Origin: a virus
Direction: 5' to 3' (one strand)
Length of the DNA: 42,111 bases
Virus record (IMG/VR): IMGVR_UViG_3300015076_000006
Location: 1 to 42,111 of that record
Shown: piece by piece, positions 33,387 through 39,217 of the stretch
How positions within the stretch are numbered: the first letter of the stretch is position 1
Layout: each line of letters opens with the position of its first letter
Notes under the pieces: generated by a model
Seen by the model: the letters and a program-made list of their open reading frames with translations, nothing else
What the model was told of the DNA's origin: nothing
Databases searched by the model: none
Program-made: the position numbers and the translations under genes

Positions 33387-33598
33387 TGCGGCGGCTTGAT
33401 CCGCACAAAATTGAATTGAATTAAAGCCTCTTTCGGAGAGCTAACTTCCTTGAACTCACCAGTTCTTTCAATAACCGAGGCAGCAGCGATGGTTTCTGCA
33501 TCATCCCTCGGCCAAAGCGTAATGTATTGGCCAACATTGGTGAAAGCCATGTGATCCTCTACGGATGAAAACTCATTTGGCATGGAGCTATCTTTCAT
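33383..33598 (-). CDS. Small hypothetical protein (71 aa)
   Basis: The ATG at 33598 is in an ATGA overlap with the small terminase stop; a second ATG at 33583 is possible. The product is soluble with no cysteine or membrane segment (HMAFTNVGQYITLWPRDDAE). No family recognised. Likely co-translated with terminase. Confidence 0.55.
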   Translation of the reverse strand: MKDSSMPNEFSSVEDHMAFTNVGQYITLWPRDDAETIAAASVIERTGEFKEVSSPKEALIQFNFVRIKPPQ

Positions 33599-34197
33599 GG
33601 GGCGGGCGTGATCGTCTTGGTCTGGTTGCCTATGGCTGCGAAGATGTCAGTCCAGCCGTCACCTTTGTTGATTGTGGTGGTTGTTTCGGTCTGCTCACGC
33701 CAATCTGAAATTTCATCGCCCAGCCGGGCATTGACAAGGCCAAAGCGGCGGGCAGTCACCATAGGGCCAGTGGCGTTAGGGTCAAACATGCCAATCTCTA
33801 GCCATTCTGATCTTTTGCCTATGCCAATCTTGCAAGCTAGCAAAAAGTCAGGGTAATCATTCATCCAATTTGTGATTGTACTGCGAGCAACGCCGATATT
33901 ACCTGCAAAAGCCGTGAGACTAAGCCCTTGTGAGCAATAGGCAATTACACGGTCACAATAAGCCGGGTCGTAAGTTGTCGGCCTACCCATGATGGGTTTG
34001 ACGGGAAGCGGGGCGGGCTTGTCAGGCACGAAAGGCGGACGGGCTAGATTGTCGCTCCAGCTTTGGGCCACGTTATCCCATACGCTGCCATCGCTAAACA
34101 TGACGGCAGTATAGGGCAGCGATGTGAGATCATCCCCGCTTATGGGCTTCCAATCACCGCCTGCAACTGTGGCAAAGTTGGTTGGAATGCAGTCCAT
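33595..34197 (-). CDS. terS: Terminase small subunit-like protein with helix-turn-helix
   Basis: A 200-aa protein. The centre has a helix-turn-helix (CDRVIAYCSQGLSLTAFAGN, then IGVARSTITNWMNDYPDFLL), the usual DNA-recognition part of phage small terminases, followed by a helical oligomerisation region and an acidic end. The N-terminal 65 residues are a beta-rich region (FATVAGGDWKPISGDDLTSL) that may have fused on. Its position before the large subunit, with two intervening genes, supports the call. Confidence 0.75.
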   Translation of the reverse strand: MDCIPTNFATVAGGDWKPISGDDLTSLPYTAVMFSDGSVWDNVAQSWSDNLARPPFVPDKPAPLPVKPIMGRPTTYDPAYCDRVIAYCSQGLSLTAFAGNIGVARSTITNWMNDYPDFLLACKIGIGKRSEWLEIGMFDPNATGPMVTARRFGLVNARLGDEISDWREQTETTTTINKGDGWTDIFAAIGNQTKTITPAP

Positions 34198-34199
34198 GC

Positions 34200-34325
34200 T
34201 TAGTCAGCATAGCCTTTGACGGACTTTGCGCCCTTGGAATAGGTTGGGAAAGTCTTGTTGGTCATCTTGGTGCCAACGGGGGCGCCATGCTTGGGCGGGG
34301 TGGCAGGCTTGTGAGGAAGTTTCAT
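34200..34325 (-). CDS. Very small basic protein (41 aa)
   Basis: A short reading frame with a good AGGAG site about 8 bases before ATG 34325, ending 2 bp before the small terminase start. It is Lys/Pro-rich (MKLPHKPATPPKHGAPVG) and ends YSKGAKSVKGYAD, suggesting nucleic-acid binding. Probably a real gene given the RBS, but with no known family. Confidence 0.65.
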   Translation of the reverse strand: MKLPHKPATPPKHGAPVGTKMTNKTFPTYSKGAKSVKGYAD

Positions 34326-34494
34326 TTGGCAGTCTCCTATGGTTTGTGGTGTTTAGATAGGGCGCGGGGCACCAGCTTTAGGCTAGTGATTTTGTGACTT
34401 CTGGCTTATCCGTCCGGCAACAGCATGATCTGTTGCTATAGGCACACATGGAAAGCGGGGCCACATTATCGGCGTGAGCCGCCCCTGTGGAATC

Positions 34495-34719
34495 CTATTG
34501 GCTGATATATTTGGCGTGGGCCTGCTTGACAGCAGTTTCAAATTCAGGCCCAATTAGCGTTCCGTTACGCGGAGGGCTATTGGGCCATTCAAATTGGCTG
34601 GTCTGTTTGAGGTCGGTGTCCATAATGTCACTAGCGACCGTCGCTAATACCGTGCCATCTTCGGTTATGATCTTGGTGCCTTTGGGCAGATAAATAGTCA
34701 TGGGATACTCAAATAGCAT
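34495..34719 (-). CDS. Small hypothetical protein (74 aa)
   Basis: The ATG at 34719 or 34701 are both possible; neither has a strong ribosome binding site. The sequence is soluble, with TKIITEDGTVLATVASDIMD, then a Pro/Gly loop and a helix (GPEFETAVKQAHAKYIS). No domain recognised. It is bounded by spacers of 169 bp before the next gene and 23 bp after the previous. Confidence 0.55.
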   Translation of the reverse strand: MLFEYPMTIYLPKGTKIITEDGTVLATVASDIMDTDLKQTSQFEWPNSPPRNGTLIGPEFETAVKQAHAKYISQ

Positions 34720-34742
34720 GAATTGGCTCGGCCCGAACGGGG

Positions 34743-35111
34743 TTAGGCCACAAGCTGGCCGAAATAATTCACGCCTGGCTTCACCTCAATGGGCTTTGCA
34801 AAGCGGCGCTCTTTGGTGACTTCACGGTGGCGGCGTTCAATCTTCTCGATAACGCGGCTCTTGAAGGCGTCGGCGCTTTCCGGCTCACTTGCCTTGAAAT
34901 TGAGCTTCTTATTGGCCTTGCGGCCTTTCATTGGCAGCATGCGCTTGACGTTAACAGTATAGGCCCCTTGGCCGTCTCGGAAGCTGAACGCGGCCCACAT
35001 AGTGGGAGCTGTTAAGCCGTCTTTGTCATCTTCATCAAAGTCCCGAATGAATACAACATCGTAACCTTTTGCGTCAGCATAATCGCTGACAGCATTGAAG
35101 AATGCTTCCAT
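34743..35111 (-). CDS. Hypothetical protein with basic helical C-terminus (122 aa)
   Basis: The start is supported by an AGGTGA site just before ATG 35111. The N-terminal half is mixed alpha/beta (ADAKGYDVVFIRDFDEDD) and the C-terminal half strongly basic (MKGRKANKKLNFKASEPES, IERRHREVTKERRFAKPIEV). A nucleic-acid-binding role is plausible, but no family was recognised. It is the first gene after the 546-bp non-coding region, so its expression marks entry into the late unit. Confidence 0.65.
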   Translation of the reverse strand: MEAFFNAVSDYADAKGYDVVFIRDFDEDDKDGLTAPTMWAAFSFRDGQGAYTVNVKRMLPMKGRKANKKLNFKASEPESADAFKSRVIEKIERRHREVTKERRFAKPIEVKPGVNYFGQLVA

Positions 35112-35244
35112 TGTTCACCTATGATTTGAGGTTATGAGGCTCGGCCCCGCATGCAGGTCAAACACTGGGTGGTCAGTGCGGTTAAGGACGGCATGGGCTG
35201 GCGTTAATTCGCGGCTGTTGGTGACAACAGGGGCCGAATGAGAA

Positions 35245-35282
35245 ACCAGTCTGAGGCGCTTCCATGGAGAGGCGCGACTGGT
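35245..35282 (-). terminator. Possible leftward terminator or attenuator
   Basis: ACCAGTC (35245-35251) pairs with GACTGGT (35276-35282) across a 24-base loop with some internal pairing. Read leftward, the stem is followed by TTTCTCATT, a weak T-run. It lies between the NusG-like operon and the late genes, where an antiterminator would act. Weak as a terminator on its own. Confidence 0.4.
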
Positions 35283-35440
35283 GTTGTTAAGGTATCCCCA
35301 CACACGGGACATGGCTGCAATCGCATATGATCACTGCTTATGAGCGTGGATTGGTGTCAGGGGTGGGGAATGGGGAACCGCCGCAAGAGTGGTTGTAGCC
35401 ACGCCCCCTACAAAGGGCTTTCTCGTCTCGCTAAGCGGTA

Positions 35441-35546
35441 TTGAAATGCATCACGGGCGGTTCACCTTGCCGCCTTACGGTTGGGCAACTTCCCACCTTT
35501 TACCGTGGGAGGCTCGTACACAAACCGCCCGTGAATTTGAAATGCA
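35441..35546. repeat. Nested palindrome flanked by 10-bp direct repeats
   Basis: TTGAAATGCA occurs at 35441-35450 and 35537-35546. Between them, CACGGGCGGTT (35452-35462) pairs with AACCGCCCGTG (35523-35533), an 11-bp perfect stem. Inside it, GCCT/AGGC (35472-35475/35510-35513), ACGGT/ACCGT (35477-35481/35502-35506) and TGGG/CCCA (35482-35485/35492-35495) continue the stem around a 6-base loop. The layout resembles a small mobile element with terminal inverted repeats and target-site duplication, or a structured RNA. Confidence 0.7.
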
Positions 35547-35657
35547 GTAGCACTACGGCCCGTTGGGGCGCGGCTCGCGGGGTGCATCGGCTAATCGACG
35601 GATACCCCTGTCAGACAGGGCCACCAAATGCGAACGCTTTCAGCGTAGCATGAAACT

Positions 35658-35870
35658 TTATTGCGTGTCAAGTGGGGGTTTTGGGAGGGGCATCCAGTGG
35701 GTGGCCTTATTCACTGATGACCAGCACCTAAACTTCCCAGTAAAGAAGCTCTGTTTTGGAGTCAATTTCTTGGGGTTTATAAGGTCATCGGCGTTATCAA
35801 GCCAAAAAAGAAATTCGCTATCTTCGTACAAAACGTTGAAACTCGATATGGGTTGCCAGTCCATCATCAT
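35658..35870 (-). CDS. DUF551-like small protein (70 aa)
   Basis: The end NKATHWMPLPKPP and the start MDWQPISSF are the typical ends of DUF551 phage proteins. It is basic-acidic mixed with a central DNADDLINPKKL. Function unknown for the family. The ATG at 35870 lies in an ATGA overlap with the previous gene. Last gene of the NusG-led mini-operon before the hairpin-rich region. Confidence 0.8.
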   Translation of the reverse strand: MMMDWQPISSFNVLYEDSEFLFWLDNADDLINPKKLTPKQSFFTGKFRCWSSVNKATHWMPLPKPPLDTQ

Positions 35871-36064
35871 GGCCGTTCTCCGCGTCGCCAGGCGCGAAAC
35901 TGTATCTTGTGTTTGTTATTTCCGTATGTGTATAATCTAAATTGCATTTCGTGAACTAACCCGCAGGCGCAACATTTCATCAAGTAGCCGTCTCGAATGG
36001 GTTGAACCCACTCCCCTGCACTGACTGGAGGGAATTTCATGCGCTTCTTTTTGACGTCCATCAC
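35867..36064 (-). CDS. Small zinc-ribbon-like conserved phage protein (65 aa)
   Basis: The sequence MKFPPVSAGEWVQPIRDGYL, a CCxC cluster in MKCCACGLVHEMQFRLYTYG and the basic end IQFRAWRRGERP match a recurring small protein of alphaproteobacterial phages. The Cys/His cluster suggests zinc binding. An alternative start lies at MKFPP. It overlaps the NusG-like gene by ATGA and the DUF551 gene by ATGA. Confidence 0.78.
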   Translation of the reverse strand: MMDVKKKRMKFPPVSAGEWVQPIRDGYLMKCCACGLVHEMQFRLYTYGNNKHKIQFRAWRRGERP

Positions 36065-36537
36065 GCCGCCTCGCTTTCCACAATTCCAAACATTTTCTGC
36101 ATGACTTGCGCCTTCACTGCCGGGTCTTTCAGGTCGCCAAGGTTTAAAGCCAGTTTAACGGGCTTTGCAGGGGGCCTACAGCCCATTGCGATACTTTCCC
36201 GGCATACGGTAAGGTAAGCCTGAACTTCGCTTCTAAACCGCTGCAAATCGTATTCTGGGAGGTAAACCGGGACGCCATGTCTGTCAGCCCAGATTTCCCC
36301 GGTGTGCAGGATTTTGGACTTGAGCGAGAACAGATCAACAATTTCGCCCCGGATAAAAATAATGCCCGGAAGCATGGGCACCTCGATTGCTATCGTCTTG
36401 CCGCCTTTGCGGCCCATGCGAAAGGCCCTGCTTTCCATGGCCAGGTAATGTTCGACCTTAAAATCGCTTAGCTCGGAGGAAACTGTTTCCTCCCATTCAG
36501 GCTCGCAGTCGAGAACGTACCACTGTCTGTCACTCAT
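36061..36537 (-). CDS. NusG-like transcription (anti)termination factor
   Basis: ATG at 36537 (MSDRQWYVLDCEPEWEETV) is chosen because an upstream extension lacks a start site that fits; GGAGCG lies before it. The N-terminal 100 residues follow the NusG N-terminal domain: RQWYVLDCEP, helix, then LPGIIFIRGEIVDLF. A canonical KOW domain is not visible; the C-terminus is a short Pro/Lys-rich and helical tail. Proteins like RfaH or NusG bind elongating RNA polymerase. A role in letting polymerase through the following leader is inferred from position. Confidence 0.75.
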   Translation of the reverse strand: MSDRQWYVLDCEPEWEETVSSELSDFKVEHYLAMESRAFRMGRKGGKTIAIEVPMLPGIIFIRGEIVDLFSLKSKILHTGEIWADRHGVPVYLPEYDLQRFRSEVQAYLTVCRESIAMGCRPPAKPVKLALNLGDLKDPAVKAQVMQKMFGIVESEAA

Positions 36538-36544
36538 GGGAAAG

Positions 36545-36568
36545 CGCTCCGTTGATCTTAGCGGAGCG
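36545..36568 (-). promoter_or_regulatory. Hairpin sequestering the NusG-like RBS
   Basis: CGCTCCG (36545-36551) pairs with CGGAGCG (36562-36568) with a 10-base loop. On the minus-strand RNA this folds over the GGAGCG ribosome binding site of the NusG-like gene, 8-15 bases before ATG 36537. This suggests translational control by opening of the hairpin, for example by protein, a small RNA or temperature. Confidence 0.6.
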
Positions 36569-36596
36569 GCATTAAAACAAATCAGCGAGCGCTTGA

Positions 36597-36625
36597 AACA
36601 TAATTGAAGCGTACGCGTTTGTAAA
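36597..36625 (-). promoter_or_regulatory. Sigma-70 promoter for the NusG-like operon
   Basis: On the minus strand, TTTACA (36620-36625) is the -35 and TATGTT (36597-36602) the -10, separated by exactly 17 bases. Transcription would start near 36590 and enter the hairpin and the NusG-like gene. Match is good at -35 (5 of 6) and moderate at -10 (4 of 6). Confidence 0.65.
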
Positions 36626-36628
36626 GTA

Positions 36629-36681
36629 GGGCACGGCAACCAGCGTGTGGAATTCATAGTTCACTGGACTGGTTGCCGCCC
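36629..36681 (+). other. Long inverted repeat upstream of the rightward terminator
   Basis: CGGCAACCAG (36634-36643) pairs with CTGGTTGCCG (36669-36678); GGG (36629-36631) and CCC (36679-36681) extend it past a bulge. The loop is 25 bases. Together with the terminator 30 bases downstream, it suggests a structured rightward transcript of roughly 100-200 bases. A rightward promoter was looked for and not found with confidence. Confidence 0.5.
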
Positions 36682-36711
36682 TGCTCGCGGTGTTTTTACG
36701 CCGCTAACTTT

Positions 36712-36750
36712 GAGACCTTGCGGGGTTGCCCGCCCCCAAGGTCTCTTTTT
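36712..36750 (+). terminator. Rightward intrinsic terminator
   Basis: GAGACCTTG (36712-36720) pairs with CAAGGTCTC (36737-36745), with an inner GGGG/CCCC extension, and is followed by TTTTT (36746-36750). It works for rightward transcription, opposite to all flanking genes. Read leftward there is no T-run. Its role may be to stop antisense transcripts or end a small RNA. Confidence 0.8.
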
Positions 36751-36985
36751 ATGCCTCGCCCCGTTCGATCTTGTCGGCGCGGGTTAGTATCGCCTGATAC
36801 ATTGATGAAATGGCCGTATGTTGAAGTTCACCAAATTGCAAGCTGATGGCCTCCCGCATTCCATCAGCCTTGGCCTTGCGCAGGGCGGCGCGGATGGTGC
36901 CGGGGAAAGAAACGAATGGAATTCCGAAACTGTCAGCTATGTTTTCCGCAATCTCCTCGGCCCAATCTGGTTTGAAGTCTGTCAT
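36749..36985 (-). CDS. Small hypothetical protein (78 aa)
   Basis: ATG 36985 (MTDFKPDWAEEIAENIADSF) is preferred; a longer form from 37084 would overlap the previous gene fully. The product is helical and acidic, with a basic middle (RAALRKAKADGMREAISL). No family recognised. Its 3' end touches the terminator at 36712-36750. Confidence 0.6.
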   Translation of the reverse strand: MTDFKPDWAEEIAENIADSFGIPFVSFPGTIRAALRKAKADGMREAISLQFGELQHTAISSMYQAILTRADKIERGEA

Positions 36986-37016
36986 GCTGCTTTGCCTTCT
37001 TGGTGTGGGAGGGAAA

Positions 37017-37310
37017 TCATGTAATTGCTCCATCTCTGAAGGCTTGTGCCAAGAGACTGACCAAACGCCAATTTGCAAAACCATTTTTAGTCAACGGAAA
37101 CCGTTTTTGGTTTATGGTTTTCAAGTAAATGGCGAACTGCCTGCCCCGTTCATATTGCCATTCATCTCCATTAGGTGCGACACGCGAATAATCAAATTTG
37201 GCCTTTCTTTTTACGCTCTCGTAGCCAATAATGAACGACGGTCTCACCATAACGGCAGAGATGCTCGTCTTAGTGCCCCCGATTTGTGTGGGAATAGGAA
37301 TATCGGTCAT
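37017..37310 (-). CDS. Hypothetical beta-rich protein (97 aa)
   Basis: The sequence has QIGGTKTSISAVMVRPSFII, KAKFDYSRVAPNGDEWQYER and a basic end (KTINQKRFPLTKNGFANWR). The mix of beta strands and basic residues suggests single-stranded nucleic acid binding, but no family was recognised. Starts in an ATGA overlap with the DUF1376 gene. Confidence 0.55.
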   Translation of the reverse strand: MTDIPIPTQIGGTKTSISAVMVRPSFIIGYESVKRKAKFDYSRVAPNGDEWQYERGRQFAIYLKTINQKRFPLTKNGFANWRLVSLLAQAFRDGAIT

Positions 37311-37924
37311 GCTGCCCGTTCCTCTGCCTTGGCTGGTGGCCGCTCGCTTGGGAAGTGCCAGCCCTTCACGAGCCTGCCATCAATCCGAAATGTGACGCTG
37401 GGCTGTGATTTGCCGAGATGCTTTTCCCAAGCCTTGAAGGCAGAAGAAGTCTCCGAAACGAAAACCTTTCCCTCCATTGTTGGCCCCTCGTCACCTTTCT
37501 TCCCTTCCAAAAAAAGCTTGCGCTCTTTCTTATTTGGATATGGTTCTGGTTGCTTGTAGGGTTGCTTGAGCGATGCTTGAGCAGGGCTTAAGCGTTGCTT
37601 AGGCGATGCTTGTCCGCCCTTTTTACCAGCCATTACAAGGTTTTGATGCCTTGCATGTTGCTCTTCCATAATCTCTTTTGCCCTCAAATTAAACCAATCG
37701 TCCCCTTTTCTGGTGAAATAGGTTTCCAGCACAAAATCTATATCTGCCTCATCCTCCGCAAGCCTTGCTAAAGCGATGCTTAAGCGATGCTTGTGAGGGA
37801 TCGGCTGGCCCGTGCAATAGATATGGCGGAGCAAAAGCATATAGGCACCATGCTGGCCTTTAGTGAGATTGAATGTCTTGGCGGAGTAGTCCCCCCAGTA
37901 GAATGGATAGTAAGGCAGTGTCAC
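37307..37924 (-). CDS. DUF1376 (YdaU-like) putative replication protein, carrying the iteron array
   Basis: The N-terminal 95 residues show the DUF1376 pattern: LPYYPFYWGDYSAKTFNLTK, QHGAYMLLLRHIY, DFVLETYFTRKGDDWFN. Family members act in phage DNA replication initiation, with an N-terminal winged-helix-like fold. The central part is linker-like and basic (GKKGGQASPKQRLSPAQASL), and the end HFPSERPPAKAEERA is disordered. The coding region contains a DNA-level repeat array (37547-37611 and 37762-37792), as in lambda O. Adjacent methyltransferase, DnaA-like and RusA genes form a replication module. Confidence 0.8.
   Translation of the reverse strand: MTLPYYPFYWGDYSAKTFNLTKGQHGAYMLLLRHIYCTGQPIPHKHRLSIALARLAEDEADIDFVLETYFTRKGDDWFNLRAKEIMEEQHARHQNLVMAGKKGGQASPKQRLSPAQASLKQPYKQPEPYPNKKERKLFLEGKKGDEGPTMEGKVFVSETSSAFKAWEKHLGKSQPSVTFRIDGRLVKGWHFPSERPPAKAEERAA
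37547..37611. repeat. Iteron array A within the DUF1376 gene (candidate origin)
   Basis: Core GCGATGCTT is exact at 37570 and 37603. Related copies lie at 37559 (GGGTTGCTT), 37581 (GCAGGGCTT) and 37592 (GCGTTGCTT), spaced 11 bp apart, one DNA helical turn. A partial copy lies at 37547. The 11-bp spacing is not a multiple of three, so it is not a protein repeat. An A/T-rich stretch (about 37506-37545) lies directly next to it. Confidence 0.6.
37762..37792. repeat. Iteron array B within the DUF1376 gene
   Basis: Two exact GCGATGCTT copies at 37773-37781 and 37784-37792, 11 bp apart, with a degenerate copy at 37762-37770 (GCCTTGCTA). The same core as array A lies about 150-200 bp away. Both arrays are in one gene, the arrangement known for lambda-type origins. 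Confidence 0.6.
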
Positions 37925-38616
37925 AGCATGGCCTCCTGCTTGGCTTGGGGTTCTGGCGGGGCAATGAATAGATCAGGCTGGGCGTATGCTTTGCGGATGC
38001 GGTTGCAGGCTATCTCGAAATAGTCAGGCTCGCGTTCAATCCCGATGAACTTGCGGCCTAGCTTGACGCAGGCCACTCCTGTTGTTCCACTGCCCATGAA
38101 GGGGTCGAGAATGGTTTCGGCGTCGCGTGAAACTCGCTTCAACAGGCGCTGCCATTGTTTGATTGGTTTTGGGCAAGGGTGGCCATTCTTCTCGGCGCTA
38201 TCGGTGGCTATAAATGAATTGGAAGCCCTCCCCTTGCCATCAGCTAAGAAAGGGTCTTTTCCGTAGTAGAATATGGGCTGCCATCCAACGAATCCCCATG
38301 AACATGAGCCAGTACCCGCGGGGTAATAAAACACCCCAACAGCATTTGGCTCTGGATATTTGAACATCATATTTTGACCGGGGGTCATGACAAATCTGTC
38401 AAAGCGTGCTAACTTCAACACGTCTAAAACAAGCGTCTCGACTTCCGCTGGGTCATCAGAAAATGAAAGGTAGTCATTTTTGTCAGTTTCCAAACCCTTA
38501 AGCCCATAAGGCGGATCAGTCACCACAGCATCAACCTTGCCAAGCGTGGGCAGCACCTCGCGGCAGTCGGCCAATATCAGGCGGCAATCGCCAATGATTT
38601 CCTCGCGCCAGCTCAT
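37921..38616 (-). CDS. DNA methyltransferase M1 (N4/N6, DPPY type)
   Basis: Predicted beta-group amino-methyltransferase. Motif IV DPPYG is at residue 34, and the SAM-binding motif DPFMGSGTTGVACVKLG lies near residue 170. The end is a short tail (ALYAQPDLFIAPPEPQ-like). The middle (residues 39-165) is a target-recognition region. It shares nearly identical ends with M2 (39576-40256) but has a different centre, so the two likely target different sites. Length 231 aa is typical. Protects phage DNA from host restriction, by analogy. Confidence 0.85.
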   Translation of the reverse strand: MSWREEIIGDCRLILADCREVLPTLGKVDAVVTDPPYGLKGLETDKNDYLSFSDDPAEVETLVLDVLKLARFDRFVMTPGQNMMFKYPEPNAVGVFYYPAGTGSCSWGFVGWQPIFYYGKDPFLADGKGRASNSFIATDSAEKNGHPCPKPIKQWQRLLKRVSRDAETILDPFMGSGTTGVACVKLGRKFIGIEREPDYFEIACNRIRKAYAQPDLFIAPPEPQAKQEAML

Positions 38617-39056
38617 CCCAGCGCCTCCATGATTTTCTTGATGCGGAAAAGCTGGGCCGGATTTGGCTTCGCGTCATAGTGCTTGATTGAATACTGAATT
38701 GTCGAATGGTCTTTGCCGAAAAGTACCCCCATCTGTGGATATGACAGTTTGGTCAGCATTCGGAGCAACACATAGCAGCACTGCCTGGCCATGACGGTAT
38801 GATGAGGCCTGCGGTTGGATTTGATTTCCATAACCGTAATTCCAAATTCATCCGCAACCGCCTGAACGATTTTGTGGTGCATAAATGGGCTGTGAGGGGG
38901 TTCTTTCACTGTCTCGGCAGATGCTACCAGAAGCCAGTCCCGAACCGCTGGGGGGCGATTTATGGGGCGTGCAGGGGCATTCCTGGCCTGCCGGATGCGT
39001 CTGTAGTCGGCAAGGACTTGGGCTAGCGGCTTGTCGGCGAGTTGTTCTAGGGTCAT
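38613..39056 (-). CDS. DnaA domain IV-like helix-turn-helix protein (147 aa)
   Basis: The C-terminal 85 residues follow DnaA domain IV: IVQAVADEFGITVMEIKSNR, then ARQCCYVLLRMLTKLSYPQM and the signature GKDHSTIQYSIKHYD. This is the DnaA-box binding module; no AAA+ domain is present. The first 60 residues are a short basic tail. Such phage proteins may recruit or imitate DnaA at the origin or act as regulators. It lies one gene away from the DUF1376/iteron gene. Confidence 0.85.
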   Translation of the reverse strand: MTLEQLADKPLAQVLADYRRIRQARNAPARPINRPPAVRDWLLVASAETVKEPPHSPFMHHKIVQAVADEFGITVMEIKSNRRPHHTVMARQCCYVLLRMLTKLSYPQMGVLFGKDHSTIQYSIKHYDAKPNPAQLFRIKKIMEALG

Positions 39057-39217
39057 TCATCCCTCCACGCTTTGACGCGGACGCGGGGCTTGGGAACGCC
39101 ATTATGAAAGGCAAATTTAAGGGCCGCTCCTAACCCGTAAGCTTCGAGAAGATGCTCATAGTAGTATTGAAGCAGGATGTTCGATTTGCCAGTGTCTGGC
39201 CAGTTGGGTCTTTTCAT
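39053..39217 (-). CDS. Small hypothetical protein (54 aa)
   Basis: A short frame with ATGA overlap at both ends (with the RusA gene upstream and the DnaA-like gene downstream), which strongly supports translation. Sequence: KRPNWPDTGKSNILLQYYY, then EAYGLGAALKFAFHNG and a basic end PKPRVRVKAWRDE. It is likely a nucleic-acid binding accessory; no family recognised. Confidence 0.65.
   Translation of the reverse strand: MKRPNWPDTGKSNILLQYYYEHLLEAYGLGAALKFAFHNGVPKPRVRVKAWRDE

Larger units (their letters stand above)
35112..35657 (-). other. 546-bp non-coding, hairpin-rich leader of late genes
   Basis: No convincing gene is present on either strand. It holds several inverted repeats: ACCAGTC/GACTGGT at 35245-35251/35276-35282, the large palindrome at 35452-35533, and CCCTGT/ACAGGG at 35606-35620. 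GAACCGCC at 35375-35382 can pair with GGCGGTTC at 35456-35463, competing with the large palindrome. It lies downstream of the NusG-like gene and upstream of the late genes, so a leader RNA or antitermination region is the best reading. A tRNA was looked for and not found. Confidence 0.7.

Noticed and set aside
35115-35312. 65-aa leftward open frame
   Set aside because: Low-quality composition, no ribosome binding site, and it overlaps hairpins in the non-coding leader.
35112-35657. tRNA or tmRNA genes in the non-coding region
   Set aside because: No cloverleaf with T-loop GTTCRA and anticodon arm was found on either strand; the stems do not fit.
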